Positions 9,839 through 19,208 of a stretch of 41,866 nucleotides of DNA are shown piece after piece. Position 1 is the first letter of the stretch; each line of letters opens with the position of its first letter. The DNA is taken from the NCBI GenBank assembly GCA_035295665.1, contig DATGIQ010000171.1, forward strand, positions 1-41,866, written 5' to 3'. The notes under the pieces are model-generated. The model ran no database searches. It was not told where the DNA came from and saw nothing but the letters and a program-made list of their open reading frames with translations. The position numbers and the translations under genes are program-made. Source of the DNA: DATGIQ01 sp035295665. GTDB lineage: Bacteria; Planctomycetota; Planctomycetia; Gemmatales; Gemmataceae.

Positions 9839-11281
9839 ATGAATTGCCAAGATTATCTTTACCGAAATGCCGACCCGCGGCAGGTGTCACGGCGCTGGTT
9901 CTTGCAGGAGTGCGGTGTCGGGCTCGGTGCCGTCGCGCTCCATCATCTTCTCGGCGACACTGCTCGGGCGGCCTCGGATCCTCCCACGGTGCGGGATCCG
10001 CTGGCTCCGAGGCGGCCCCAGTACGCCGGGAAGGCGAAACGGGTAATTTTCCTTTTCATGGCCGGCGCGCCCAGTCACCTCGAGCTGTTCGATTACAAGC
10101 CGCAATTGGCGAAGTTCGACGGTACCCTGCCGCCTCCCGATCTGGTCAAAGGCTACCGGGCGGCATTCATCAATCCTAGCTCGAAGCTGCTCGGACCGAA
10201 ATTCAAATTTAGCAAACATGGCAAATCGCGGGCAGAGCTTTCGGAACTGTTGCCCCACCTTGCCGAGATCGTCGACGACATTGCCATTGTCCGCTCCATG
10301 ACGACCGACGCCTTCAACCACGCCCCCGGTCAAATCTTGATGAATACGGGTTCGCAACAATTCGGCCGGCCGAGCATGGGAGCCTGGGTGACGTATGGCT
10401 TGGGGAGCGAAGCACAGGACCTGCCCGGCTTCATCGTATTCAGCTCGGGGAGCAAGGGGCCGAGCGGGGGCAACTCGAACTGGGGAAGCGGTTTTTTGCC
10501 GACCGTTTACCAGGGTGTGCAATTCCGGGGCGGCGGTGAGCCGGTTTTATACCTGTCGAACCCGCGCGGGGTGGACAGCGAGACCCAGCGCGATTCCCTG
10601 GAGGCGATTCGGCTGCTGAATCAGATGCGGCTTGGGGAGGTGGGGGATCCGGAGATTGCCACGCGCATCCATTCCTTTGAGATGGCATTTCGCATGCAGA
10701 CGAGCGCTCCGGAGCTGATGGACATTTCGAAAGAACCGAAAGCGATCCTGGAAATGTACGGAGCGGAGCCGGGCAAATCCTCCTTTGCCAACAACTGCTT
10801 GCTGGCCCGGCGACTCGTGGAACGCGGCGTCCGGTTTGTGGAGCTCTTTCATGAAGCATGGGACCAGCACGGCAACCTCGTAAAGGACCTGAAGAAGAAC
10901 TGCCACGATACGGATCAGGCCTGCGCAGCGTTAATCAAAGACCTGAAACAACGCGGGCTTCTCGAAGATACGCTGGTTCTCTGGGGCGGCGAATTTGGCC
11001 GGACGCCGATGGTCCAGGGGGGCAACGATGGCCGGGACCATCATCCCAATGCATTCACGATGTGGCTGGCCGGCGGCGGCATCAAACCCGGCGTCACCAT
11101 CGGCGAAAGCGATGAGCTGGGCTTCAATGTGGCCCGTGATGCCGTGCACGTGCATGACTTGCACGCAACCATCCTGCACCTGTTGGGATTCGATCACACA
11201 AAGTTGACCTACCGCTTCCAAGGTCGGGATTTTCGGCTGACGGATGTGCACGGACAAGTCGTAGCTGGGCTGCTGGCCTAG
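9839..11281 (+). CDS. DUF1501 family protein with twin-arginine signal
   Basis: The 480-residue protein starts 4 bases after the preceding stop codon and is the usual operon partner of DUF1549/DUF1553 proteins in planctomycetes. The N-terminus contains SRRWFLQ followed by a hydrophobic stretch, a twin-arginine-type export signal. The body shows the alkaline phosphatase/sulfatase-like fold of DUF1501: 'FLFMAGAPSHLELFDYKP', 'GGEFGRTP', 'GGNDGRDHHPNAFTMWLAGGG' and a C-terminal 'HDLHATILHLLGFDH'. The biochemical role of this pair is not established, although a role in handling sulfated or complex polysaccharides has been suggested for the group. If the upstream frameshift is real, this gene may have lost its partner. 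Confidence 0.9.
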   Translation: MNCQDYLYRNADPRQVSRRWFLQECGVGLGAVALHHLLGDTARAASDPPTVRDPLAPRRPQYAGKAKRVIFLFMAGAPSHLELFDYKPQLAKFDGTLPPPDLVKGYRAAFINPSSKLLGPKFKFSKHGKSRAELSELLPHLAEIVDDIAIVRSMTTDAFNHAPGQILMNTGSQQFGRPSMGAWVTYGLGSEAQDLPGFIVFSSGSKGPSGGNSNWGSGFLPTVYQGVQFRGGGEPVLYLSNPRGVDSETQRDSLEAIRLLNQMRLGEVGDPEIATRIHSFEMAFRMQTSAPELMDISKEPKAILEMYGAEPGKSSFANNCLLARRLVERGVRFVELFHEAWDQHGNLVKDLKKNCHDTDQACAALIKDLKQRGLLEDTLVLWGGEFGRTPMVQGGNDGRDHHPNAFTMWLAGGGIKPGVTIGESDELGFNVARDAVHVHDLHATILHLLGFDHTKLTYRFQGRDFRLTDVHGQVVAGLLA

Positions 11282-11638
11282 AGCTGCACTGAGGTCAGCG
11301 TAGAATGTTGCTTCTCTGCGCGCGCCGCCTGGCTGACTCAATGTCCCCGCGGTACCCGTCGCGATGACTTTCCGCTAGACTCAAAGCAGGATGGCAGGTG
11401 AGGAGCAAGGCTCGGTAGGTGGCCGAACAATGCAAGCAATCCGAGCGACCTGGTCACCTTTTGTTACGCGGCAGTAAATGAAAAGTGGTCCGTGGAACGG
11501 ATGGACGCCTGGCTAGCTTCTGCCCAAAGTAGTGCGGGCCGCCAATTTGATGGTTGCTTTTGGCCCTTGAACGAAGCGATCGAACGATTGGCATGGTTTG
11601 CCTTCCCCTTCGTTGCCGCGTAAACTGGCGGCACGTCG
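11282..11638. other. Intergenic region, no gene seen
   Basis: These 357 bases separate the DUF1501 gene from the MFS transporter on the same strand. I found no open frame with a recognisable product, no strong hairpin and no convincing promoter. Confidence 0.4.
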
Positions 11639-13060
11639 ATGGCTGACAAAGACCCTGCCTCTGCTGCTCCCCATTTCGACCCAGCCACGCCGCCCACGGC
11701 GGTGCGCTACCGGGTACTCGCCTGGCTCTGTTCGCTCTCCTTCATCCTCTACATCGACCGGCTCTGCATCAGCAAGGCCGCCCCGCAAATTGAGTTGGAA
11801 TTGGGGATTTCCCACACGGCTATGGGGTTCGTCTTCGGAGCCTTCACGGTGGCCTATGGGCTCTTTGAAGTCCCCACGGGCCGCTGGGGTGATCGTTTCG
11901 GTTCCCGCGGGGTGCTCACGCGCATCGTTGTGTGGTGGTCGATGTTCACGGTGCTGACCGGATGTGTTTGGCCGTTCCATTTCGACAGCGGCCACGGCAT
12001 CGAGTTGCCAGGCATGCCTACCCCGGTTCCGTTGGTTTTCGACAGTTTTTTGCTCCTGTTGCTCATTCGGTTTCTGTTCGGCGCCGGCGAAGCGGGGGCG
12101 TTGCCGAATGCGGCTCGCGTCGTGGCGTGCTGGTTTCCACTAGGCGGCCGCGGACCGGCTCAGGGGTTCATCAACACCTCTGCCCTCGTCGGCGGGGCTG
12201 TGACGCCGGTGATCGCGGCCTACGTTATCGCCTGGCGAGGTTGGCGGTGGGCATTTTTCTTGTTCGGTCTGCTCGGCGTGGTCTGGGCCCTGGGCTTTCA
12301 CCGTTGGTTTCGCGATACTCCTGCGGAGCACCCCGGTGTCAACGAAGCCGAGCGGCGCCTCATCATCGCCGGCCCGGTCGTGCCGCTGCGGAAAGGACAG
12401 TCCCCGGTACCCTGGGGTCGTGTCCTCCGCAGCGCCAATGTCTGGATCCTCGGGGGCGTCATCTCGTGCAGTGCCTTTGTCACTTACCTGTATTTTTTCT
12501 GGTATCCGACATACCTGGAAATTGGACGGCGGGTGGACCGAATCCAGGCGGGTTGGCTATCGGGGATGGTCTTGGCCGGCGGCGCGGTCGGGGCGACCCT
12601 GGGCGGCTATCTCAGCGATTGGCTGGTGCACTGCTCAGGAGAAAGGCGGGTCACACGGCGGCGGATCGGCTGCGTTGGCCTTGCCGGCTCGGCACTGGCG
12701 CTGGTGGCCAGCGTTCGGTGTGATCAACCCGTGGCCGGCAGCTGCTTTGCGGCACTGGCATGCCTGAGCGCCAATGCCGTATTGGCCAATTGGTGGGCCG
12801 CCGTGACCGAGATCAGCGGCAAGCACGTGGGCAGCTTGTTCGGCTTAATGAACTCCATGGGTGTGCCGGGTGCCGTGGCCTCTCAACTCTTCTTCGGACG
12901 ATTCGCCGATTGGATGGGGGAGCACGGCTACCGGGGTCGTGACCAATGGGATCCGGGATTCTACCTCTACGCGGCCGTGCTCTTGGCTGGTGCGCTCGGG
13001 TGGTTGTTTGTCGATGTGACCAGGCCGGTGGTTGACGCCGCGGAACCGGAGCCATCCTAG
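11639..13060 (+). CDS. Major facilitator superfamily transporter (anion:cation symporter-like)
   Basis: The 473-residue protein has about 12 hydrophobic segments with a central polar loop, the MFS layout. Between segments 2 and 3 lies 'GRWGDRFGSR', the MFS signature loop. 'RFLFGAGEAGALPNAARVVACWFP' contains the GxGExxxxP pattern seen in the ACS family, whose members carry sugar acids, phosphate esters and other organic anions. The substrate cannot be assigned, as no catabolic genes are adjacent. No strong ribosome binding site precedes the ATG at 11639, but this start keeps a short cytoplasmic N-terminus before the first helix. Confidence 0.85.
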   Translation: MADKDPASAAPHFDPATPPTAVRYRVLAWLCSLSFILYIDRLCISKAAPQIELELGISHTAMGFVFGAFTVAYGLFEVPTGRWGDRFGSRGVLTRIVVWWSMFTVLTGCVWPFHFDSGHGIELPGMPTPVPLVFDSFLLLLLIRFLFGAGEAGALPNAARVVACWFPLGGRGPAQGFINTSALVGGAVTPVIAAYVIAWRGWRWAFFLFGLLGVVWALGFHRWFRDTPAEHPGVNEAERRLIIAGPVVPLRKGQSPVPWGRVLRSANVWILGGVISCSAFVTYLYFFWYPTYLEIGRRVDRIQAGWLSGMVLAGGAVGATLGGYLSDWLVHCSGERRVTRRRIGCVGLAGSALALVASVRCDQPVAGSCFAALACLSANAVLANWWAAVTEISGKHVGSLFGLMNSMGVPGAVASQLFFGRFADWMGEHGYRGRDQWDPGFYLYAAVLLAGALGWLFVDVTRPVVDAAEPEPS

Positions 13061-13167
13061 CCTTGGCCGTTTCTCTGCGCCTCTGCGTGAATCCTTGGCT
13101 TGAAGCGTTCGCGCAGAGAGCGCAGGGCCCGCCAAGGACGGCTTGGACGGACGACTTCAACCTCTCT

Positions 13168-13458
13168 TCATTTGGGGCGTACTCGGATGGTGCGTCTGCT
13201 CGACTCTCCCGTGCCGAGGAGGCCAAGATCGATGAGCACCGCGATCACCACAACCACCAGGCCGAATCCCGCCACCGAGCCGTTGCCCTGGTGCCAGGCC
13301 CAGGCGTAGGCAAGCGTGGTCAACGGCATGAAGAAGAAACCAAGCAGCGGCCAGAGGACCGTCTGGTATGCCGTATTGAGGTAATCGCTGAAAATCCACA
13401 CCAGAAAGAGCGCCAGCCGGGGCATCGAAAGTGCCAGACAGCCGATCAGACAGGGCAT
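13168..13458 (-). CDS. Small multi-spanning membrane protein, function unknown
   Basis: This 96-residue protein begins MPCLIGCLALSMPRLALFL and has about three hydrophobic segments, including 'TVLWPLLGFFFMPLTTLAYA' and 'GLVVVVIAVLIDLGLLG'. A good AGGAG lies 9 bases upstream of its ATG (minus strand). The composition and spacing look like a real small inner-membrane protein of a type I associate with planctomycetes and actinobacteria, but I cannot name a function. It is convergent with the MFS gene and about 280 bases from the divergent gene at 13742. Confidence 0.7.
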   Translation of the reverse strand: MPCLIGCLALSMPRLALFLVWIFSDYLNTAYQTVLWPLLGFFFMPLTTLAYAWAWHQGNGSVAGFGLVVVVIAVLIDLGLLGTGESSRRTIRVRPK

Positions 13459-13741
13459 GATGGGACACTCCTATTGCCTTCCTGTGGAGGCCATTTTGCG
13501 GGGGCTGCCTTGGTAACTCCAAGTGGATTGTACCGGCTGCGAGAGCGTTCGGAAGGAGGAAATCTCCTGAACCAAGTTGGAGACCAGAGTGTCTGTAAGG
13601 GACAACCCAATTCCGCGCGGACAATTTGGGCTTGGACTAACCTTGCGAAAACCGCTGCGAGGCGGTAAACCGGAGTGGTTGGTTTGCTGGCTCCCGCGCC
13701 CTCTCGCCTGTCGCCCGAAGAATCGATGAAAGGAGGAGTCC

Positions 13742-14155
13742 GTGAAGACTCGCGTTTCCATCGCCTTCGCCCTGACGGCAGGCCTTGTGCTGGGCGCGGC
13801 ACTGATGCGGCTGCTCGATGTGCTTCCGGAGGAGGTGACGCCGCCGTCGCCTGCCCCGCCGGCACCGCTGCTGGGGGCTATGCCTCGTTCTCGGGAGCAC
13901 GTGGCAGTGCTGAGTTGGATTTTTGAGCATCGGACCGATGCCGAGTCGTTGGAGTTTCTGCGGTGGTCGGTTCCAAAGCCGATCCCCGAAAATCCCTTCA
14001 CGCGGACGCCGGCGACCTTGGTGAAATTGGTCGTTAAGAATAACAGCACGGCCGAGGCTCGCCTGGAGCACCTTTTCTTCTATCTGCAGAATTTTGAGGT
14101 GGTCGGCGCCCTGAGCAAAGCTCAGGCGGATCCCGAGGCCTTGTCGGCAGCGTAG
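13742..14155 (+). CDS. Hypothetical membrane-anchored protein with GTG start
   Basis: The product has 137 residues. The start is the GTG at 13742, preceded by an unusually complete Shine-Dalgarno sequence (aaaggaggag, 13729-13738). The N-terminus (KTRVSIAFALTAGLVLGAALM) is a signal peptide or membrane anchor. It is followed by a proline-rich linker (PPSPAPPAPLLG) and a compact domain of about 80 residues ('VLSWIFEHRTDAESLEFLRW...LVKLVVKNNSTAEARLEHLFFYLQ'). I do not recognise the domain. It lies 107 bases upstream of the ECF sigma factor gene on the same strand. Confidence 0.65.
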   Translation: MKTRVSIAFALTAGLVLGAALMRLLDVLPEEVTPPSPAPPAPLLGAMPRSREHVAVLSWIFEHRTDAESLEFLRWSVPKPIPENPFTRTPATLVKLVVKNNSTAEARLEHLFFYLQNFEVVGALSKAQADPEALSAA

Positions 14156-14262
14156 GCGGGAACCGAGACGGCTTCGTTCTGCTTGCCTTTGGCCCGGCGC
14201 TCTGGCATCATGAAAGCCGGAACTTTTGCCGTGCCGCTTGCGTCCAAGAGCAGAAGGAACCC

Positions 14263-14826
14263 GTGAACCCAGACGATCACCGACTCATCGCTGACTGTCT
14301 GCAAGGGCGAACGGCAGCCTTTGGAGAACTGGTACGCCGCTACCAGGATCGACTCTACAATTGTGTTTATCGACTGGTGGATAACGAAGAAGACGCCCAA
14401 GATATCATTCAAGAAGCTTTTCTGAATGCCTACCAGTCGTTAGACCGTTTCAAGGGCGACTCCCAGTTCTTTACCTGGCTGTACCGCATCGCGTTCAATG
14501 CGTCCATCAGCTTGAGGCGGAAACACCGCGCCGCATTGGCACTCAAGACCGGCCGCATGGACGCAGGGGTAAGTGAGCCGCTCGATGCGTCCGAGAGCAG
14601 CCGGCCCGAATTTGCGCTCGAAAAATCGGAGCAAGAGCGCCGGATTCAGCAGGCCCTTCAGCGGCTGTCTCCCGAACACCGCATGGTCTTGATCCTGAAG
14701 GATATGGAAGGTCAGAAATACGAAACGATGGCAGAGATCTTGCAAGTACCGATCGGTACGGTGCGCAGCCGGCTGCACCGGGCGCGCATGGAGATGCGTG
14801 AGTTGCTGCAACGCGAAGGGGAATGA
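14263..14826 (+). CDS. ECF-type RNA polymerase sigma factor (sigma-70 family, RpoE-like)
   Basis: The 187-residue protein has both ECF regions. Region 2 is 'FGELVRRYQDRLYNCVYRLVDNEEDAQDIIQEAFLNAYQSLDRF', which binds core polymerase and the -10 element. Region 4 is 'LQRLSPEHRMVLILKDMEGQKYETMAEILQVPIGTVRSRLHRAR', a helix-turn-helix for the -35 element. The start is the GTG at 14263, preceded by AAGGAA. The next gene, beginning 52 bases after the stop, has the features of its anti-sigma factor, so the pair probably forms one regulatory unit. The inducing signal is unknown. Confidence 0.92.
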   Translation: MNPDDHRLIADCLQGRTAAFGELVRRYQDRLYNCVYRLVDNEEDAQDIIQEAFLNAYQSLDRFKGDSQFFTWLYRIAFNASISLRRKHRAALALKTGRMDAGVSEPLDASESSRPEFALEKSEQERRIQQALQRLSPEHRMVLILKDMEGQKYETMAEILQVPIGTVRSRLHRARMEMRELLQREGE

Positions 14827-14878
14827 GTTCTCCGTTGGGCCACAACAGGGTTTGAATGTCGGGGAGTGGGGAATCGTG

Positions 14879-16123
14879 ATGGTTCCTGAACGCATCAGTC
14901 GAATCTTGACGGCCTACGTGGACGGCGAACTGGATGCCCGGCAACGCAAGGTAGTGGCCCGTTTGCTCCGGCGCTCCTCGGAAGCCCGAAAGTTACTCCA
15001 GGGCTTGCAGAGCGACGCGGATCAGCTCCACAGCTTGCCGGCCCAAGCCCTTCCTCTGGACTTTTCCGAACAGGTTCTCCGCACGATCGCCAACCACAAG
15101 CCGGAGTTCGCGCGTCGGGCCGCCGAGGTCGCGCGCTTTCGCATCCCGACTTGGCTGGGACTGGCCACCGCGGCCGCGGCCGTGCTCCTGGTTGTGGGCC
15201 TCCGGGCTTACCTCACAGTCACTACCCTCGACCGCCAGGAGCCTCGCCAACTTCTGGCTCGGAATGGTCGTCCACTTCCTCCCGAGGACGAACCAAGCTC
15301 TGACGAAGTCGCTGCTGCGGCTCCGACGGCCGCCGGGCGGGAACTTCTTCCTGGTCCGAGCCCGGCCCGCGAGCCGACACCTCTTCCACCGGCTGAAATC
15401 GTCCGGGCCGAGAAGCGGCAGCCTGAGTCGGCAGTCAAGCCGCCCCCCATCCTGGGTAGCCAAATCTCCGGCAAAGATGCTCGGTTGCGCGATCCCGAGG
15501 AACGGGCGGTCCTCGTGTACCGTCTTTCCGATCTGGATTTGGCCACGGGGAAGCAGTTGGAGAGCCAATTGCAAAAGTGGTCAGCGCATGTCCTGGATTT
15601 GCGGTGCATGAACCCCGTGGCTGAAGTGGAGCGGCTGAAAACGGCCTTGGGGGCGAGGGGAATTCAGTTCTCGATCGAGCCGGACGCGCTGGCGGCTCTC
15701 AAGCTCGGTATTGGCAAGACTACGAGTTTCGCACTCTACTTCGAGGAGATCACGGCCGAGGAAATCGTGGCCGTTCTCCGGCAATTCCACGCTACTAACG
15801 CCGAGCGCCAGCGCATCAGCCCAGCCCGGCCAGAAACGCTCATGGTCAACGCCATGGCCCGCGACGAAGAGCAACGACTTTGGCATCTGTTTGGCGTCGA
15901 TCCAGTTCGATCTGCGGCTGGCCTAGCGTCGCCATCCGTCGGGACTGAAGATGCACCGCGATTGGAATCGGGGAAAAGCAAGCGTCGAGCCATAGTGGTA
16001 GCCTATTCTCCGGGTCGTTCTCGACCTGTCTCCGCCGAGCTGAAGCGATTCCTCGACGGCCGAGGGGCACGCCGCTCGGGCACCCTCCAAATCGTTCTGG
16101 TCTTGAGCGCGGCCAAGAGCTAA
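14879..16123 (+). CDS. Probable membrane anti-sigma factor
   Basis: The 414-residue product lies directly behind the ECF sigma gene. Residues 1-55 ('ISRILTAYVDGELDARQRK', 'LLRRSSEARKLLQ') resemble the N-terminal helical domain of anti-sigma factors, which clamps the sigma factor. The HxxxCxxC zinc motif of the ZAS group is absent. A membrane segment (WLGLATAAAAVLLVVGLRAYL, about residues 103-123) divides the cytoplasmic part from a proline-rich linker and an extracytoplasmic domain. This domain includes 'RAVLVYRLSDLDLATGKQLESQLQKW', which I do not recognise. The ATG at 14879 or the GTG at 14876 follows GGGGAG. A longer in-frame start at 14798 would overlap the sigma gene. Confidence 0.75.
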   Translation: MVPERISRILTAYVDGELDARQRKVVARLLRRSSEARKLLQGLQSDADQLHSLPAQALPLDFSEQVLRTIANHKPEFARRAAEVARFRIPTWLGLATAAAAVLLVVGLRAYLTVTTLDRQEPRQLLARNGRPLPPEDEPSSDEVAAAAPTAAGRELLPGPSPAREPTPLPPAEIVRAEKRQPESAVKPPPILGSQISGKDARLRDPEERAVLVYRLSDLDLATGKQLESQLQKWSAHVLDLRCMNPVAEVERLKTALGARGIQFSIEPDALAALKLGIGKTTSFALYFEEITAEEIVAVLRQFHATNAERQRISPARPETLMVNAMARDEEQRLWHLFGVDPVRSAAGLASPSVGTEDAPRLESGKSKRRAIVVAYSPGRSRPVSAELKRFLDGRGARRSGTLQIVLVLSAAKS

Positions 16124-16268
16124 GCGCGGCTTCGCATTTGGGGCATTCGCCCTTCGGTAACCGTTTTGTAACAATCGTCGGGTTTGGCGGAATTCGCAAA
16201 CCAAAGCCGTGGATCCTCGTCTAAACAGATGGGAAGTTGACTCTAGGTTGATGGAAAAGGAGTTGCTA

Positions 16269-18761
16269 ATGCGCCGCTCGATCCTGGCCCTGATCTTGCT
16301 CTTGGCTTCACTCGCTTCCGTTCAAGCCCACGGAATCCTGATCCCCGAAGAAAAGACGATTCCACCTCTGGCCATGGTAAACCACCGCGTCAGCATTACC
16401 ATGGAAGACCAGGTGGCCATCACCAAGGTCGAACAGACCTTCCGTAACCACACCGACCGGCAGCTCGAAGCGACCTACATCTTTCCGGTGCCAAAGGGGG
16501 CCAGTGTTGACAAGTTCACCATGTGGGTGAATGGCAAGGAAGTTCGCGGGGAGATGATCGAGGCGGCAAAGGCGCGGCAAATCTACACCCAAATCGTCCA
16601 GCGGACCCAGGATCCGGGGCTTCTTGAATACATGGGCAACAACCTGCTGCGAATGCGCGTCTTTCCCATTCCGGCCAAGAGCGACCAGAAGGTAACCATG
16701 AGCTACACCGCGGTCGCATCCCAGGACGCCGGTTTGGTGGAATACGTATATCCGCTCAAGACCGATGGCAAAGCCACGAGTACGCTCGAAGATTTTTCCA
16801 TCCAGGCAACCATCCAATCACAACATCCGATTGAAACCGTCTACAGCCCGACCCATGCGATCTCGGTCACCCGGCGGAGCGAGCGAGAAGTCCATGTCCA
16901 GTTCGAACGGAACCAGGGACTGCTCGACAAGGATTTTCAGCTCTTCTACGCCACCGGGGATAAAGCAATCGGATTCACGACGCTGACCCATCGGCCCATC
17001 CCCAGTGAAAAAGGTTTCTTCCTGCTCCTCATTTCCCCACACATGGAAGCCTCCGAAGCCCAATTCATCCCGCGCGACATGGTGCTGGTGCTCGATACGT
17101 CGGGGAGCATGCGGGGCCCCAAAATGGATCAGGCAAGGCGGGCCTTGAAATACTGCCTGGATCACTTAGACCCGCGCGACCGGTTTGGCGTCATCAATTT
17201 TGCGACCACGGTGAACAAGTATCGCGATGGATTGGTGGAGATGAACCACGACCAGCTCGAGCAGGCCAAGAAGTGGGTCGACAACCTGGAAGCGACCGGC
17301 GGCACGGCGATCAATGACGCCTTGGCGGCCGCGCTGGACATGCGCAGCGGCGACGCCAGCCGAACGTTTACGATTGTCTTCTTCACTGACGGTCAGCCGA
17401 CAGTCGGCGAAACCAATATCGAGAAAATCACCAAGAATGTGTTGGCGAAGAACAGCGCGAATACGCGGATTTTCACCTTCGGCGTCGGCGATGATGTCAA
17501 CGCGACCTTCCTGGACAACTTGGCCGAGCAGACCCGGGCGGTGAGCACTTATGTCCGGCCGGCGGAGGACATCGAGGCGAAGGTGAGCAGTTTGTTCAGC
17601 AAAATCAGCCATCCGGTGCTGGCCAATCTAAAGTTGAATGCAGCGTCGGAAGTGCGTCTGGACGAGATTTATCCACCGCAGTTGCCTGACCTGTTCCACG
17701 GCGGTCAGCTCGTCGTTCTGGGCCGTTATTCGGGGCAGGGCCATGCCGCGGTGACCTTGAGCGGCACGGTCGGTAAAGAGCCGCGCGAATTCGTTTACGA
17801 AGTCGCGTTCCCGGAGAAGTCCAATGATGACCGTGGTTTCGTGGAACATTTGTGGGCACGGCGGAAGGTGGGCTATTTGCTCGATCAGATCCGCGCGAAT
17901 GGAGAGAAGAAGGAGTTGGTCGACGAGACGGTAGCCCTGGCCAAGAAGTACGGCATTGCGACGCCGTACACCAGCTACCTGATTGTGCCCGACGGCCCAG
18001 TGCCGGTTGCCAGTGCGGTGCGCGGGTCGCCCGGAGTCGGTGGACCAGGATCGATGCCAGCCGGGGGAAGTTCGTCCAATCTCAGCACGGCGGGTCGTGG
18101 TTTTGGCGGATTTGGCGGATTGGGGGGTCTTGGCGGCGGAGGGTTGAATTATCCCCAAGCGAATGGTGCTGCGTCTGTTCCAATGCCCAAGTTGATCGAT
18201 TATGCCAAGGCTGCCCAAAGCAAACCGGGCGAGCTGGCCGCCAACCGCGCCAAGCTGGAAGACCAACTGGGCCAGTTAGCCGAGGGAGAGGCCAAGGGGG
18301 AAGGAAAGGACCGTTGGTACTTCCGCGGCTTGAAGGAGGCCGCCGATAAAAAGAAGGTATTTGATCAGGCGCGGGAAGCCTTGTCGCTGCGGCGAACGGA
18401 GCAAGTGCAGGCCGGTAAGCTCGGTGTCGATCTCTCGATTCAATCGAACAATCTCCGCAACCAAAGCCAGCTGACAGCCACGGCTCTCCAGTCGGTGGCG
18501 GGCCGCAACTGCTTGGAGATCGGCGGCGCCTGGATCGATGAAAAATTTGATGCGAAGATGCCGGTGGTAATTGTGAAGGCAATGAGTCCTGCTTATTTCC
18601 GCATGTTGGAGCGTCAGCCGCAGGTGAAGGATGTGTTCAAGCTCGGCAACCATGTAGTCTGGGTGACGCCCAACGGGACGGCATTGGTGATCGATACGAA
18701 CGATGGCAAGGATCAGCTCAGCGATACGGAGATCGATCGCTTGTTTGTGGCCAAGAAGTAA
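16269..18761 (+). CDS. Secreted VIT and von Willebrand factor A domain protein
   Basis: The 830-residue protein starts at the ATG at 16269, with AAAAGGAG 6 bases upstream. It has a signal peptide (RRSILALILLLASLASVQA) and a VIT domain at about residues 25-150 ('TKVEQTFRNHTDRQLEATYIFPVPKGA', 'ARQIYTQIVQRTQDPGLLEY'). A vWA domain begins with the MIDAS motif DTSGS at 276-280 and has 'TGGTAI' and 'FFTDGQPT' as the other metal-site loops. A glycine-rich linker (GFGGFGGLGGLGGGGLN) separates these from a C-terminal domain ending near 'LSDTEIDRLFVAKK'. The layout resembles inter-alpha-trypsin inhibitor heavy chains and points to metal-dependent protein binding outside the cytoplasm. The partner is unknown. 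Confidence 0.9.
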   Translation: MRRSILALILLLASLASVQAHGILIPEEKTIPPLAMVNHRVSITMEDQVAITKVEQTFRNHTDRQLEATYIFPVPKGASVDKFTMWVNGKEVRGEMIEAAKARQIYTQIVQRTQDPGLLEYMGNNLLRMRVFPIPAKSDQKVTMSYTAVASQDAGLVEYVYPLKTDGKATSTLEDFSIQATIQSQHPIETVYSPTHAISVTRRSEREVHVQFERNQGLLDKDFQLFYATGDKAIGFTTLTHRPIPSEKGFFLLLISPHMEASEAQFIPRDMVLVLDTSGSMRGPKMDQARRALKYCLDHLDPRDRFGVINFATTVNKYRDGLVEMNHDQLEQAKKWVDNLEATGGTAINDALAAALDMRSGDASRTFTIVFFTDGQPTVGETNIEKITKNVLAKNSANTRIFTFGVGDDVNATFLDNLAEQTRAVSTYVRPAEDIEAKVSSLFSKISHPVLANLKLNAASEVRLDEIYPPQLPDLFHGGQLVVLGRYSGQGHAAVTLSGTVGKEPREFVYEVAFPEKSNDDRGFVEHLWARRKVGYLLDQIRANGEKKELVDETVALAKKYGIATPYTSYLIVPDGPVPVASAVRGSPGVGGPGSMPAGGSSSNLSTAGRGFGGFGGLGGLGGGGLNYPQANGAASVPMPKLIDYAKAAQSKPGELAANRAKLEDQLGQLAEGEAKGEGKDRWYFRGLKEAADKKKVFDQAREALSLRRTEQVQAGKLGVDLSIQSNNLRNQSQLTATALQSVAGRNCLEIGGAWIDEKFDAKMPVVIVKAMSPAYFRMLERQPQVKDVFKLGNHVVWVTPNGTALVIDTNDGKDQLSDTEIDRLFVAKK

Positions 18762-18777
18762 GCGCGGCGGTATTGGC

Positions 18778-18818
18778 GGTCTCTCTGTGCCGGTTCGCTC
18801 AGCCAGCACAGAGAGGCC
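18778..18818 (+). terminator. Hairpin terminator after the VIT/vWA gene
   Basis: Arms at 18778-18793 and 18803-18818 form a 16-base stem with one G-U pair and one mismatch and a 9-base loop, starting 17 bases after the stop codon. A short T run (gcggcgtttt) follows. It lies upstream of the tRNA promoter and fits an intrinsic terminator. Confidence 0.65.
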
Positions 18819-18851
18819 GCGGCGTTTTGCCGGCGTTGCGGGACGCATTTC

Positions 18852-18880
18852 TTGACGCCGGGACACCGATCGGCTATATC
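18852..18880 (+). promoter_or_regulatory. Sigma-70-type promoter of tRNA-Glu
   Basis: The -35 element TTGACG (18852-18857) and -10 element TATATC (18875-18880) are separated by 17 bases. The -10 element ends 15 bases before the tRNA, a typical spacing for a stable RNA promoter. Confidence 0.75.
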
Positions 18881-18895
18881 TGAAGAAGTTCACCC

Positions 18896-18968
18896 GCCCC
18901 CATCGTCTAGCGGCCTAGGATGTCTGGTTCTCAGCCAGAAGACCGGGGTTCGAGTCCCCGTGGGGGTA
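18896..18968 (+). tRNA. tRNA-Glu (anticodon CTC)
   Basis: The 73-base cloverleaf is complete. The acceptor arms GCCCCCA and TGGGGGT pair with a G-U at the end, followed by discriminator A. The D arm contains 'GTCTAGCGGCCTAGGA'. The anticodon stem TCTGG/CCAGA holds the loop TTCTCAG, so the anticodon is CTC. The T arm is CGGGG-TTCGAGT-CCCCG. CCA is not encoded. Confidence 0.93.
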
Positions 18969-19208
18969 ATGCGAGACAGGGCTTGTCAATGACACACTCC
19001 CCTGAATCTCTCCAGTACTTGGGGGGATTTCAGCCGGGTCGGCAAAGCTCCGCCGGCCGGTGTCCGTCTTGCCAGAAAATGACCCGGAATTACTCGAAAA
19101 CTCAACAATTTTGATTAGCGCGTCAGCCTCGAGCTGAGCCGTTCGCCAGGCGCCTCGTATGCAGCTGTGGAGTCAGCTGCTGCGTAAAATTCCTGGACCG
19201 AATCGGTC

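Noticed and set aside
11560..11620. Possible sigma-54 promoter (ttggcatggtttgcc) before the MFS gene
   Set aside because: The spacing between the GG and GC elements is 8 and not 10 bases, and no enhancer-binding protein is nearby.
13070..13127. Repeated ctctgcgcctctgcgtga and cgcagagagcgcag near the end of the MFS gene
   Set aside because: The inverted match is short and interrupted, so I could not support a repeat element or a terminator.
16269..18761. VIT/vWA gene as part of a contact-dependent or defence system
   Set aside because: No toxin, MoxR ATPase or ternary partner lies nearby. The architecture is common in planctomycetes as a stand-alone secreted protein.
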